A DNA stretch of 38,585 bases from Bacteroidales bacterium. GTDB lineage: Bacteria; Bacteroidota; Bacteroidia; Bacteroidales; UBA932. This document shows positions 24,883-34,904 of the stretch, piece after piece; the stretch's first letter is position 1, and every line of letters starts with the position of its first letter. The position numbers and the translations under genes were made by a program. The DNA lies in NCBI GenBank assembly GCA_017546605.1, contig JAFYSH010000025.1, positions 1 to 38,585 on the forward strand, read 5' to 3'. Below the pieces are notes generated by a model, which was given only the letters and a program-made list of their open reading frames with translations, searched no databases and was not told the origin of the DNA.

Positions 24883-26988
24883 ATGAAAATTAGAACTATT
24901 TGTGCACTTGCAAGTACAATGTTATTGATGAATACCGCTTGTAATACCGAAAAGAATCCCTTGCTGCAATCCTGGGATGCTCCTTTTGGAGTTCCTCCGT
25001 TTGAAGCAGTGCAGGAACATCACTATCTTCCTGCCTTTGAGGAGGCTATGCAACAACATTGTGCAGAGATTGATGCTATCGTCAACAATCCGAGTGAACC
25101 CACTTTTGAAAATACAATTGTGGCATTGGATGCTGCTGGAGCTTTGTTGAATAACATTTCTGCAGTTTTGGGCAGTGCAACAAATGTTCGTTCTTCCGCA
25201 GCGTTGATGGAGATTGAAGCTACGTTGTCTCCGAAGTTGAGTGCTCACAGCAGTGAGATTTTGATGAATGAAGGTTTATTTGAGCGCATTCATCAAGTGT
25301 ACCAGCAACGCGCTACTTTGAATCTGAATCAGGATCAAGCACGCTTGTTGGAGTTGACCCACAACCGCTTTGTGCGTTCAGGAGCCTTGCTCAACGATGC
25401 AGATAAATTGCGTCTCAAAGAAATCAATGCTGAGTTGGCTGCGAATGAATTGGCTTTTGAGCAAAATGTGCTGAAAGAAACAGCGGCCTACACATTGGAA
25501 GTGAATCAACCGGAAGACCTTGCAGGTTTGAGTGAAGGTGTTTGTTCCGATGCGGCTGCACGTGCGAAAGCGGCTGGTAAAGAAGGAGCTTGGTTCTTTG
25601 GTCTGGACAACCCGAGTGTGATGCCATTCTTGCAAACGGCTGATAACCGCGAACTTCGTAAACAAATCTTCGATGCTTACATCCAACGTGGTAATAACGG
25701 TAATGCTGCGGATAATAAAGTTGTTATTGAACGTCTGATCAACTTGCGTTTGGAAAAAGCGCGTTTGTTAGGCTATGATAACTATGCTGCTTATGCGATT
25801 GACGACCGGATGGCAAAGACCCCGGAAGCTGTGTATGCCTTGTTGGATCAAATATGGACTCCTGCGTTGGCTGCCGCAAAAGCTGAGTTGAAGGACTTGC
25901 AAAAAGAGGCTCGTCGTACGGGCATGAAAGAGTCGCTCACTGGGGCTGATTGGCGTTATTATTTTGAAAAGGCAAAACGCGCCAAATTTGATCTTTCCGA
26001 TGAACAATTGCAACCTTATTTCCAATATGATGCAGTTCGTGAAGGAATCTTTTATGTGGCGAATCAGTTATATGGTATCACATTCCATTTGTTGGATAAT
26101 GTGCCTCTTCCGCACCCGGATGCCTTTGCTTATGAATGTCTGGATCGGGATGGATCGCATTTAGGCCTTTTGTTCATGGATATGTTTGCCCGTCCCGCTG
26201 AAAAACGAGGTGGTGCATGGTGCACCGGTTATCGGGAACAATCCTACGATGTCAATGGCCAACGCGTTGCACCTTTGGTAGCCATTGTTGGGAACTTTAC
26301 CCGTCCTACGGGAGATTTGCCGGCGTTGTTGACACCGGATGAGGTAGAAACTTTCTTCCATGAATTTGGTCATGCTTTGCAAGCGCTCTTCCAGGATGTG
26401 CCTTATCAGACTTTGGGCAGTGTGACTCGCGATTTTGTGGAATTGCCTTCACAAATTATGGAGCACTGGGCATTTGAACCTCAAGTATTGCGTCAATATG
26501 CCAAACATTACCTTACGGGAGAAGTTATCCCGGCTGAATTGATTCAAAAATTGGACAATGCCGGTAAATACGGACAAGGATTCTCGATGACTGAATTGTT
26601 GGCTGCCGCATTGTTGGATATGGATTTTCACGTGCTGAATGAAATCCCGCAAGATATGGATGTCATTGCATTTGAAAAGAAGGTGATGGGCAATCGTGGC
26701 CTGATTGAACAGATTCCGCCCCGTTACCGTAGTACCTATTTCCGTCACACCTTTGGTGGTGGCTACACAGCGGGCTATTATAGCTATATTTGGGCAGAAG
26801 TGTTGGACTGTGATGCTTACCAAGCATTCGTGGAAACTGGAAATATCTTTGATCCGGAATTGGCAGCTTCGTTCCGTGCCAATATCTTGGAACGGGTAGG
26901 AGCAGAGGATCCGATGACCTTGTACCTCCGTTTCCGCGGATCAGAACCTGGTATTCAGGCATTGTTGAATAGTAGAGGACTTAATTAA
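24883..26988 (+). CDS. M3 family metallopeptidase, lipoprotein (oligopeptidase/Dcp-like)
   Basis: This 701-residue protein has a lipoprotein-type signal ending MLLMNTAC, with Cys20 as the likely lipid-modified residue, so it should be anchored in the envelope facing the periplasm. The rest matches the M3 thimet oligopeptidase family (OpdA/Dcp). The start of the mature part has PFGVPPFEAVQEHHYLPAFEEAM. The zinc site is FHEFGHALQ with His493, Glu494 and His497, followed by the distal Glu in ELPSQIMEHW. The C-terminal RYRSTYFRHTFGGGYTAGYYSY segment forms the substrate cleft. It should cleave peptides. Adjacency to rpoD (4 bp) and argS (16 bp) is probably operonic rather than functional. Confidence 0.93.
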   Translation: MKIRTICALASTMLLMNTACNTEKNPLLQSWDAPFGVPPFEAVQEHHYLPAFEEAMQQHCAEIDAIVNNPSEPTFENTIVALDAAGALLNNISAVLGSATNVRSSAALMEIEATLSPKLSAHSSEILMNEGLFERIHQVYQQRATLNLNQDQARLLELTHNRFVRSGALLNDADKLRLKEINAELAANELAFEQNVLKETAAYTLEVNQPEDLAGLSEGVCSDAAARAKAAGKEGAWFFGLDNPSVMPFLQTADNRELRKQIFDAYIQRGNNGNAADNKVVIERLINLRLEKARLLGYDNYAAYAIDDRMAKTPEAVYALLDQIWTPALAAAKAELKDLQKEARRTGMKESLTGADWRYYFEKAKRAKFDLSDEQLQPYFQYDAVREGIFYVANQLYGITFHLLDNVPLPHPDAFAYECLDRDGSHLGLLFMDMFARPAEKRGGAWCTGYREQSYDVNGQRVAPLVAIVGNFTRPTGDLPALLTPDEVETFFHEFGHALQALFQDVPYQTLGSVTRDFVELPSQIMEHWAFEPQVLRQYAKHYLTGEVIPAELIQKLDNAGKYGQGFSMTELLAAALLDMDFHVLNEIPQDMDVIAFEKKVMGNRGLIEQIPPRYRSTYFRHTFGGGYTAGYYSYIWAEVLDCDAYQAFVETGNIFDPELAASFRANILERVGAEDPMTLYLRFRGSEPGIQALLNSRGLN

Positions 26989-27004
26989 TACGCTAGGAAT
27001 AAAG

Positions 27005-28792
27005 ATGAAGAACCTAAATCCCGAGCTTTTGGTTGCTACCTGTGTAGCAGATGCTGCAGCAGCTTTGTATGGTGTGCCGGCTGAAAGCTTGACCATACAG
27101 ACTCAAACCACACGAAAAGATTTTGAGGGAGACATTACAGCTGTGATGTTCTCTTTGCTCAAACAAAGTCGGAAATCACCGGAGGTAACCGGTCAAGAGA
27201 TAGGAGCTTACTTGAAAGAAAATTGTGCAGAAGTGCGTGATTTTAATGTTGTAAAAGGCTTCTTGAATATTTCACTTTCGGATGCTTATTGGAATGAGGT
27301 TTTTGCAGCCATCGTTGAACAACCGGATTTTGGACAAGCTCCGGATTCAGGACGTACGGTGATGATTGAGTTCTCCTCACCCAATACCAATAAACCTTTG
27401 CACTTGGGACATATCCGGAACAACTTGTTGGGTTGGTCGGTTTCCCGTTTGTTGGAGGCTTGTGGTCATCGGATAACCCGCGTCAACTTGGTGAACGATC
27501 GCGGTATTCATATTTGCAAGTCGATGTTGGCCTGGAAACGTTGGGGCAATGGTGAGACACCGGCCTCTTCAGGAAAGAAAGGAGACCATTTGGTAGGTGA
27601 CTACTATGTGCTTTTCAATTCGAAACTCAAGGAGGAGGTTGATGCGATGGTAGCCGAAGGTATGGATAAAGAGCTGGCTGAAAAGCAAGCTCCGCTGTTG
27701 AAAGAGGCGCAGGAAATGTTGTTCCGTTGGGAAAATGGCGATCAAGAAACGGTGGATTTGTGGAAGATGATGAATGGTTGGGTGTACGAAGGTTTTGATG
27801 AAACCTACCAACGATTGGGCATTTCCTTTGAACGGACTTATTATGAGTCTCAAACCTATCTCTTCGGAAAAGAATTGGTGATGGATGGCCTGCAACGAGG
27901 CATCTTTGAAAAACAAGAGGACGGTTCTGTTTGGTGCGATTTGACACAAGATGGATTGGATCGTAAATTGTTGCTCCGTGGCGATGGAACATCGGTTTAC
28001 ATGACCCAAGACTTGGGAACAGCCCGTCAACGTTTTGAAGAATACAGCTTGGATGAACACATTTATGTGGTAGGTAACGAGCAAAATTATCACTTCCAGG
28101 TACTGAAATTGATCTTGAAGAAGTTGGGCTTTGATTGGTCAGACTCCATCTATCACTTGTCTTACGGCATGGTTGAATTGCCGCAAGGAAAGATGAAGTC
28201 GCGTGAAGGAACAGTGGTGGATGCGGACGATCTTTTGGATAAGATGTATCAGACAGCAAAGGAAACTTCTTTGGAATTGGGCAAATTGGCAGATATGGAT
28301 CAGGAAGAACAACATCAGTTGTTTGAAATGATTTCCCTGGGTGCTTTGAAATATTTTATCATCAAGGTGGATCCTCGGAAGACCATGTTGTTCGACCCTC
28401 GTGAATCCATTGATTTTAATGGCAATACGGGTCCCTTCATTCAATACACCCACGCGCGTATTCAATCCATTTTAAGAAAAGCTAAGGAAGCTGGTATTGA
28501 GCCGGCTCCGGAGGCAGTTGCATTGCTTCCCAAAGAAATCAACATCATCAAAATGTTGAATAACTTCCCCAATAAGGTTTTGGAAGCAGGAAAAGCATTG
28601 TCACCTGCGTTGGTGGCAAATTATGCCTTTGAACTGGCCAAAGAATTCAATCAATATTATCACGACACGTCCATCTTGAAAGAATCGGATGCAAATATTC
28701 GGGCAAATCGCTTGAAACTGATTGCCGTGATTGCTCAAGTATTGCGCAAAGCAATGGATCTTTTGGGAATTCAATTACCGGATCGGATGTAA
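27005..28792 (+). CDS. argS: Arginyl-tRNA synthetase
   Basis: This class I aminoacyl-tRNA synthetase of 595 residues charges tRNA-Arg. The HIGH motif appears as PNTNKPLHLGHIRNN, with HLGH at 133-136. The KMSKS-type loop is KMKSREG (396-402). The N-terminal Add-1 domain (1-110) and C-terminal anticodon-binding domain (about 475-595, with NNFPNKVLEAG) are present, and the protein ends normally in LLGIQLPDRM. It follows the M3 peptidase by 16 bp. The YgiQ gene starts one base after its stop codon. Confidence 0.97.
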   Translation: MKNLNPELLVATCVADAAAALYGVPAESLTIQTQTTRKDFEGDITAVMFSLLKQSRKSPEVTGQEIGAYLKENCAEVRDFNVVKGFLNISLSDAYWNEVFAAIVEQPDFGQAPDSGRTVMIEFSSPNTNKPLHLGHIRNNLLGWSVSRLLEACGHRITRVNLVNDRGIHICKSMLAWKRWGNGETPASSGKKGDHLVGDYYVLFNSKLKEEVDAMVAEGMDKELAEKQAPLLKEAQEMLFRWENGDQETVDLWKMMNGWVYEGFDETYQRLGISFERTYYESQTYLFGKELVMDGLQRGIFEKQEDGSVWCDLTQDGLDRKLLLRGDGTSVYMTQDLGTARQRFEEYSLDEHIYVVGNEQNYHFQVLKLILKKLGFDWSDSIYHLSYGMVELPQGKMKSREGTVVDADDLLDKMYQTAKETSLELGKLADMDQEEQHQLFEMISLGALKYFIIKVDPRKTMLFDPRESIDFNGNTGPFIQYTHARIQSILRKAKEAGIEPAPEAVALLPKEINIIKMLNNFPNKVLEAGKALSPALVANYAFELAKEFNQYYHDTSILKESDANIRANRLKLIAVIAQVLRKAMDLLGIQLPDRM

Positions 28793-28793
28793 G

Positions 28794-30563
28794 ATGTCAA
28801 ATACACAAGCATACATGATTCCCACCTCACGCAAGGAAATTGATGCGTTGGGGTGGGATTTTGTTGATATCATTTTCTTTTCAGGAGATGCATTCATTGA
28901 TCATCCCTCGTTTGGAACGGCGGTTTTAGCTCGATTTCTGCAAGCAGCAGGTTATCGTGTGGCCGTAGTGCCGCAACCCAACTGGCGGGATGATTTGAGG
29001 GATTTTAAGAAACTGGGAAGGCCCCGTTTGTTTTTTGGGGTCAATTCTGGGGTGATGGACTCCATGGTCAATCACTATACAGCCAATAAACGATTGCGGA
29101 GTGATGATGCTTATACGCCGGATGGTAGAGCGGGGCAACGTCCCGATTATGCGGTGACAGTCTATTCAAAAATTCTCAAGCAATTGTATCCGGATGTCCC
29201 GCTTGTTATTGGTGGGATTGAGGCATCTTTGCGTCGTTTTACGCATTATGATTACTGGAGTGATCGGCTTCGTCCTTCCATCCTGGTCGAGAGTGGGGCG
29301 GATTATCTGAGTTATGGAATGGGAGAACGAACGCTCTTGGCGCTGGCACAAGCCTACGATCGGGGAGAAGGTTTGGGTAAGATTCGTTCCATTCCTCAAT
29401 TGGCTTGGCTGGAATCGGGTTCACATTATGGAACCAATTTGAAAGAAACCGAGAAACAAATCGAGCTCAATTCCTACGAGCGTTGTCTGGCCGATGCAAA
29501 ATCTTTTGCGGAGAATTTTCATTACATCGAGCGTGAGGCCAACCGAAAAGTCGCCTTGCGTCTGATTGAACGGGTTGGAGACCGGGCGTTGGTGGTGAAT
29601 CCTCCCTATTTGCCGGAGACTCCGCAGGAAATGGATCGCTATTACGACTTGCCCTATACCAAGGAACCACATCCTCGTTATCGTGGTAAGCACATTCCGG
29701 CTTACGAAATGATTAAATTTTCCATCAATACGCACCGGGGGTGTTTTGGCGGTTGCAACTTTTGTACGATTGCGGCTCATCAGGGGAAATTCATTCGCTG
29801 CAGGACAGCAGCCTCTATTGTTGGAGAGGTGAAAAAACTTACGCAAAATCCCAATTTCAAGGGATTTGTATCGGACATAGGTGGACCTACTGCCAATATG
29901 TATGGGTTGCATGGAAAGAATACGCAGCTTTGTGATCGTTGTGTGCGCAAGTCTTGCTTGTTTCCGAATCGTTGTGAAAATCTGATGACCTCACATCAAA
30001 CTTTGCTTTCTCTTTACAAAGAATTGGAAGGTGTGCGGGGCTTGAAACGTTTTTTCATCGGAAGTGGTATTCGCTATGATTTGTTTTTGGACGAACGCGG
30101 ATTTTTGGATGAGACTTCAGAGCCTTATTTGAAGGCATTGATTCTGAAACATACCTCGGGTCGTTTAAAAGTGGCACCGGAGCATACCGAAGACAATGTG
30201 TTAAAGTATATGGCTAAGCCGAGTTTTGCATTGTTTGTGCGCTTACGGCAAGCATTTGACCGGATCATTGCACAGGCTGGCGTTCATTATCAGTTGGTTC
30301 CTTATTTCATCTCGAGTCATCCGGGCTGTCAATTGGAGGATATGCGGAGACTTTCTGCAAATCCAGCCTTGAAAGGTTTGTATATGGATCAGGTTCAAGA
30401 CTTTATGCCGACACCCATGACGGCTTCCTCTGTGATGTTTTATACTGGTTTGGACCTAAAAACAGGAAGAGCACTTTTTGTGGAAAGGAACCAGGATCGA
30501 AAGCGAAATCAAAAGTCGTTTTTTTTCAAAAAAAGTGTTAGAGACAGAAAAAATACATTATAA
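28794..30563 (+). CDS. ygiQ: YgiQ-family radical SAM protein
   Basis: The ATG at 28794 (MSNTQAYMIPTSRKEIDALGWD) gives 589 residues. The extended upstream start at 28731 overlaps argS and is rejected. Family hallmarks are the N-terminal B12-binding-like domain with FFSGDAFIDHPSFG, then the radical SAM cluster site CFGGCNFC with Cys317, Cys321 and Cys324. FVSDIGGPTANMYG and GRLKVAPEHTEDNVL follow. The biochemical role of YgiQ proteins is not settled. The C-terminus ends on a homopolymer stretch (eight T then C then seven A at 30519-30534) just after the conserved FFF, so a frameshift or sequencing error in the last ~14 codons is possible. Confidence 0.93.
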   Translation: MSNTQAYMIPTSRKEIDALGWDFVDIIFFSGDAFIDHPSFGTAVLARFLQAAGYRVAVVPQPNWRDDLRDFKKLGRPRLFFGVNSGVMDSMVNHYTANKRLRSDDAYTPDGRAGQRPDYAVTVYSKILKQLYPDVPLVIGGIEASLRRFTHYDYWSDRLRPSILVESGADYLSYGMGERTLLALAQAYDRGEGLGKIRSIPQLAWLESGSHYGTNLKETEKQIELNSYERCLADAKSFAENFHYIEREANRKVALRLIERVGDRALVVNPPYLPETPQEMDRYYDLPYTKEPHPRYRGKHIPAYEMIKFSINTHRGCFGGCNFCTIAAHQGKFIRCRTAASIVGEVKKLTQNPNFKGFVSDIGGPTANMYGLHGKNTQLCDRCVRKSCLFPNRCENLMTSHQTLLSLYKELEGVRGLKRFFIGSGIRYDLFLDERGFLDETSEPYLKALILKHTSGRLKVAPEHTEDNVLKYMAKPSFALFVRLRQAFDRIIAQAGVHYQLVPYFISSHPGCQLEDMRRLSANPALKGLYMDQVQDFMPTPMTASSVMFYTGLDLKTGRALFVERNQDRKRNQKSFFFKKSVRDRKNTL

Positions 30564-30566
30564 TTG
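30559..30566 (+). promoter_or_regulatory. Weak -7 box for the small acidic-tailed protein
   Basis: TATAATTG differs from TAnnTTTG at one position and overlaps the ygiQ stop. It would give a leader of about 40 nt. No -33 TTTG was found. Confidence 0.3.
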
Positions 30567-30610
30567 CACTCGGATTAACACTTATAAATCGAAGGACATT
30601 TATACCTCTT

Positions 30611-30970
30611 ATGTGTGCAAAGAATGTAACTGTAACACCGGCCAAAAAACGTTTGGTGGTAAGCTACGCCAATATGTCGGCAGAATTGGCTGCGGCCTTT
30701 AAAGAAAGATACCCGAAAGGATATGCTGACTACATGGCAGATTTGATCAAGGTTCCGAAACCTGATGGATCTTTCTTTTATGCTGTTTCCTTGGAAATTC
30801 CGGAAGCCATCTATTTGATTAAAATCGATGTGCGAGTAGATGATTATGAAGATGTGGAAAAGGGCCTTTTCAATGAAGAGGACGATGAAGACGGAGTAGA
30901 CACCGGAGACGGAGGCTTCCCTGACGACAACACAACCTCATACGCTGACGATGAAGATTCAGACGAATAA
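30611..30970 (+). CDS. Conserved hypothetical protein with acidic C-terminal tail
   Basis: This 119-residue protein has a folded-looking N-terminal part (about 5-80: TVTPAKKRLVVSYANMS, then YPKGYADYMADLIKV and FFYAVSLEIPEAIYLIKIDV). A tail of about 35 residues follows, dominated by Asp and Glu. I recognise the pattern as a Bacteroidales-wide hypothetical protein but know no function. No signal peptide, membrane segment or metal motif is visible. The acidic tail suggests binding to a basic partner or nucleic-acid mimicry, but that is speculation. Its last 20 bp overlap the ClC channel start in another frame, so the two are probably translationally coupled. Confidence 0.8.
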   Translation: MCAKNVTVTPAKKRLVVSYANMSAELAAAFKERYPKGYADYMADLIKVPKPDGSFFYAVSLEIPEAIYLIKIDVRVDDYEDVEKGLFNEEDDEDGVDTGDGGFPDDNTTSYADDEDSDE

Positions 30971-32732
30971 CCATCGTTGGGAAAAAATCATTCAGTATTT
31001 TAAGGGACTACCTGAAAATCAATTACTTCTAGTACTTGCTTTTGTTGTAGGTCTTGCTTGTGGCTTGTCTGCTGTAGCACTCAAGTCCTTGATTCATGGC
31101 GTACAATGGTTGCTGGAATATTTATTTGGCTCTCCCGAGGAGAGTTTTATGTACTTGCTTCTGCCGGGAGTCGGAATGCTTTTGGCTCTTTTATTTGTCA
31201 AGTACATTGTACGTGATGACATTGGTCACGGCGTGACAAAAGCCTTATTGGCTGTGTCGAAGAAGCGGTCTGTCATCAAACCTCACAATACGTGGACTTC
31301 GTTGGCGGCCAGTTCCGTGACGATTGGATTTGGGGGATCTGTTGGAGCAGAGGCCCCTATTGTCTATACGGGCGCAGCGATCGGTTCAAATATTGCCCGT
31401 TTGTTGGAATTGTCCTATAAGCATCGCACCATCTTGTTGGGTTGTGGTGCAGCTGGGGCTGTGGCAGGAATCTTTAAGGCTCCCATAGCCGGGATTCTAT
31501 TTACCTTGGAAATCTTGCTGTTCAACATTTCGATGACATCCATACTTCCGTTGTTGATGTCAACCGTTACGGCAACCACCATTTCCTACTTGTTTTTTGG
31601 ACAGACGGTTTCTTTCTCAAGCTCAGTCGATAATTACCTCTTGGGTAATATTCCGTATTATATTTTATTGGGTGTGTTCTGCGGCTTTGTTTCGTTGTAT
31701 TTTACGCGAACAACGTTGCATTTGGAAGACCGGATCAAGTCCATCCAGAATCCATATAAACGTTGGGTGTTCTCAGCCATTGCCTTGGGTATTTTGATTT
31801 TTATCTTTCCGCCTTTGTTTGGCGAAGGGTATGATTCATTGATTCATTTATTGCATGCGGATCCCCAATCTTGTTTGAACCAAACCATTTTTGGGGCTTT
31901 GTTAGATTGGCCATGGTTTGTGCCCATATTCTTCGCGCTTGTATTGGTATTCAAAGTTTTCGCAATGTCTTTTACCAATGCTGGCGGTGGTGTAGGGGGA
32001 ACCTTTGGCCCGACCTTGATTGTTGGAGGGATCGCAGGTTTTATTTTGTCGCGAGTGATTAATCTGACCGCATTTACTACCTTGCCGGAGGCGAACTTTG
32101 TATTGGTGGGAATGGCTGGATTGATGGCAGGTGTGATGCAGGCTCCGATGACAGCGATCTTCTTGATTGCAGATATCACCGGTGGTTATGCCCTGCTGTT
32201 GCCCTTGATCGTTTGTTCGACCATCTCGTTTGCAACGATTCGACTATTTGAACCTTATTCAATTTATACCAAGCGGATTGCTAAGAATGGTCAGTTGCTC
32301 ACGCATGATAGCGACCAAGCGGTACTGACTTTGTTGAGTACGGCAGAGCTCATTGAACGGGACTTTATGAAGGTGTATCCGGATTATACGTTGCGAGACT
32401 TGGTACGTGTTGTTGCGCAATCCAAGCGAAACCTTTATCCGGTTGTGGATCAGAACGGATCTTTTATGGGACTCATCGCATTGGATGATATCCGTTCCAT
32501 TATGTTTGATCATGCAAAATACGATGCAGTCAAGGTCTATGAATTGATGCGTCTTTGTGAATATAAGGTACTTCGGGATGAACACATGGAAAGTGTGATG
32601 CTCAAGTTTGAGAAGTCTTGCGTTTGGAATCTGCCGGTGGTGGATACGGACGGCACCTATTTGGGATTTATCTCAAAATCAAAGATTTTCTCATCCTACC
32701 GGGAACAATTGCAACAAGTTTCTCACGATTAG
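30951..32732 (+). CDS. ClC-family chloride channel/antiporter with C-terminal CBS pair
   Basis: This 593-residue membrane protein has the ClC core (about 20-440) and two CBS domains (about 465-590; LRDLVRVVAQSKRNLYPVVD and SVMLKFEKSCVWNLPVVDTDG). Pore motifs are recognisable but variant. DIGHGV (about 84-89) stands where GSGIP is canonical. GGSVGAEAP (near 124-132) keeps the gating Glu but has Ala in GREGP positions. GGTFGP fits GxFxP. These variants are usual for CBS-fused bacterial ClCs as far as I recall. It moves chloride or another anion across the inner membrane, and CBS domains may sense nucleotides. The ATG lies inside the preceding gene. tex starts 9 bp downstream. Confidence 0.93.
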   Translation: MKIQTNNHRWEKIIQYFKGLPENQLLLVLAFVVGLACGLSAVALKSLIHGVQWLLEYLFGSPEESFMYLLLPGVGMLLALLFVKYIVRDDIGHGVTKALLAVSKKRSVIKPHNTWTSLAASSVTIGFGGSVGAEAPIVYTGAAIGSNIARLLELSYKHRTILLGCGAAGAVAGIFKAPIAGILFTLEILLFNISMTSILPLLMSTVTATTISYLFFGQTVSFSSSVDNYLLGNIPYYILLGVFCGFVSLYFTRTTLHLEDRIKSIQNPYKRWVFSAIALGILIFIFPPLFGEGYDSLIHLLHADPQSCLNQTIFGALLDWPWFVPIFFALVLVFKVFAMSFTNAGGGVGGTFGPTLIVGGIAGFILSRVINLTAFTTLPEANFVLVGMAGLMAGVMQAPMTAIFLIADITGGYALLLPLIVCSTISFATIRLFEPYSIYTKRIAKNGQLLTHDSDQAVLTLLSTAELIERDFMKVYPDYTLRDLVRVVAQSKRNLYPVVDQNGSFMGLIALDDIRSIMFDHAKYDAVKVYELMRLCEYKVLRDEHMESVMLKFEKSCVWNLPVVDTDGTYLGFISKSKIFSSYREQLQQVSHD

Positions 32733-32741
32733 TTTTTCATT

Positions 32742-34904
32742 ATGAAATCAGTCTATGTAAATTTTCTCTGCGACAAATTGGGTGTCAAAATGTGGCAGGT
32801 AGAGCAGGGTATCGCATTGCTTGAAGAAGGTGCTACCGTGCCGTTCATTGCTCGTTATCGGAAAGAACGAACCGGCGGAATGGATGAGGCCCAACTAGCC
32901 GAGCTGAAACATTGGCATCTGAAGTTTCAAGAGATGGAAAAGCGCAAGGCTACTATTCTGGAAACCATTCAGGAGAAAGAACAATTGACGCCAGCCCTAC
33001 AGGAAGCGATTGAGCAGTGTGTGGATGCACAGCAGCTGGAGGACCTGTACTTGCCCTATCGTCCCAAACGAAAGACGCGGGCAAGCATTGCTAAAGAGAA
33101 AGGCCTGGAGCCGTTGGCTCAACAACTCTTGGCTGCATCCGTGAGGGATCCTCAGAGGGAGGCACAAGCTTATGTGAAGGGAGACGTAACCTCGATTGAT
33201 CAAGCACTAGCCTATGCTCGGGATATTTTGGCAGAGCAAGTTGCAGAATCCGCCCCTGTTCGTGCAGAGCTGCGTAGTAATTATATGAGATATGGAAGGT
33301 TGGTTGCTCATTTGGTCAAGGGGGTTGATCCGGAAGAAGACACAGTTGCCAAATACAGTAATTATTTTGACTTTTCAGAACCGATAACGCGCGCTGCCTC
33401 TCACAGGATCTTGGCGGTTTTGCGCGCTCAATCAGAAGGTGTGCTTGCTGTAAAAGTTGAAGTGGATGCGTCTGTGCAACTCAATCGGATTGAGCGATTG
33501 TTTGCAAAAGAACGTTATACGCAGGTAGTTTATCAGCAAATTCATCAAGCAGTAGAAGATGCATACAAACGTTTGTTGCATCCGTCTATTGAGAACGAAA
33601 CCTTTCACGCCCTAAAAGAAAAGGCAGATTTAGAGGCAATTCGTGTGTTTGGTGAAAATTTGCGTCAATTGTTGTTGGCTCCGCCTTTGGGGCAGCGCCG
33701 TGTGCTTGCCATTGACCCTGGGTTTCGGACGGGATGTAAAGTGGTTTGTTTGGATGCCCAAGGTGGATTGTTGCACAATGAGACCATTTATCCGCACCCT
33801 CCAGTTAATGAGAAAACCCTTGCGATGCGGAAACTATCTTCAATGTTGGAGGCCTATGCCATTGAGGTGATTGCTATCGGGAATGGAACGGCCGGTCGAG
33901 AAACGGAGGCCTTTATCAAACGAATGGCATTGCCGGAAGGAGTTCGTGTGTATTCGGTGAGTGAGGATGGCGCGTCTGTTTACTCAGCCTCATCCACGGC
34001 TCGCGAAGAGTTTCCGGATTATGATGTGACCGTGCGTGGAGCCGTGTCCATCGGTCGTCGAATTATGGATCCACTGGCAGAATTGGTGAAGATTGATCCG
34101 AAATCAATAGGGGTGGGGCAGTATCAGCACGATGTGGATCAGACGCTGCTGAAGGAACGTTTGGATGGAGTTGTGGAGAGTTGTGTCAATAGTGTGGGTG
34201 TGAACTTGAATACTGCGAGTCGCCATTTGTTGGGCTATGTTTCAGGGATTGGTCCTACATTGGCACAGAATATCGTGGACTACCGTGCAGAACATGGTCC
34301 TTTTCAAAAACGATCGGATTTGTTGCGCGTCAAACGTTTGGGAGACAAAGCTTATGAACAGTGTGCGGGTTTCTTGCGTATTCCGAAAGCTGTCAATCCG
34401 TTGGATAATTCAGCGGTGCATCCGGAACGTTATGCATTGGTTGAACAAATGGCCAAGGATGCTGGCGTGACTGTTCAGCAGTTGATTGATGACGAGAAGA
34501 TACGAAATCAAATCCCCGTTGCGCAATATGTATCACAAGAAGTGGGGTTGCCTACTTTACAAGATATTCTCAAGGAGTTGGCAAAACCGGGTCGAGACCC
34601 CCGTGATACCCTCAAAGTCTTTGAGTTTTCGAATGAGATTCAGACCATTGAGGACCTTTCTGTGGGGATGGAACTGCCGGGTATTGTAACCAATATTACT
34701 AATTTTGGGGCCTTTGTGGATCTGGGCATCAAGCAAAATGGCTTGATTCACGTTTCACAAATGGGTGCCAGATATGTACAAGATCCCAATATGGTCTTAA
34801 AAATCCATCAACATATTCAAGTTAGGGTCTTGGAGGTGGATCTTAAACGCAATCGGATTGCGCTCTCTTTGAAGACCACTGAGAAAGGATCACTCCAAAA
34901 ATAA
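32742..34904 (+). CDS. tex: Tex RNA-binding transcriptional accessory protein
   Basis: This 720-residue protein matches Tex. The N-terminal helical region has the marker GATVPFIARYRKERTGGMDE. A YqgF/RNase H-like domain begins around 320 (VLAIDPGFRTGCKVV). Helix-hairpin-helix repeats follow (GYVSGIGPTLAQNIVDYR, LLRVKRLGDKAYEQCAGFL). A C-terminal S1 domain sits at about 640-710 (GIVTNITNFGAFVDLG and GLIHVSQMG). Tex is a conserved nucleic-acid-binding factor affecting transcription, and its mechanism in this phylum is unknown. The last 62 bp overlap the convergent DMT transporter gene. Confidence 0.96.
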   Translation: MKSVYVNFLCDKLGVKMWQVEQGIALLEEGATVPFIARYRKERTGGMDEAQLAELKHWHLKFQEMEKRKATILETIQEKEQLTPALQEAIEQCVDAQQLEDLYLPYRPKRKTRASIAKEKGLEPLAQQLLAASVRDPQREAQAYVKGDVTSIDQALAYARDILAEQVAESAPVRAELRSNYMRYGRLVAHLVKGVDPEEDTVAKYSNYFDFSEPITRAASHRILAVLRAQSEGVLAVKVEVDASVQLNRIERLFAKERYTQVVYQQIHQAVEDAYKRLLHPSIENETFHALKEKADLEAIRVFGENLRQLLLAPPLGQRRVLAIDPGFRTGCKVVCLDAQGGLLHNETIYPHPPVNEKTLAMRKLSSMLEAYAIEVIAIGNGTAGRETEAFIKRMALPEGVRVYSVSEDGASVYSASSTAREEFPDYDVTVRGAVSIGRRIMDPLAELVKIDPKSIGVGQYQHDVDQTLLKERLDGVVESCVNSVGVNLNTASRHLLGYVSGIGPTLAQNIVDYRAEHGPFQKRSDLLRVKRLGDKAYEQCAGFLRIPKAVNPLDNSAVHPERYALVEQMAKDAGVTVQQLIDDEKIRNQIPVAQYVSQEVGLPTLQDILKELAKPGRDPRDTLKVFEFSNEIQTIEDLSVGMELPGIVTNITNFGAFVDLGIKQNGLIHVSQMGARYVQDPNMVLKIHQHIQVRVLEVDLKRNRIALSLKTTEKGSLQK

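Noticed and set aside
28731..28793. Upstream extension of ygiQ
   Set aside because: It overlaps the end of argS in another frame, and the extra residues do not resemble the family.
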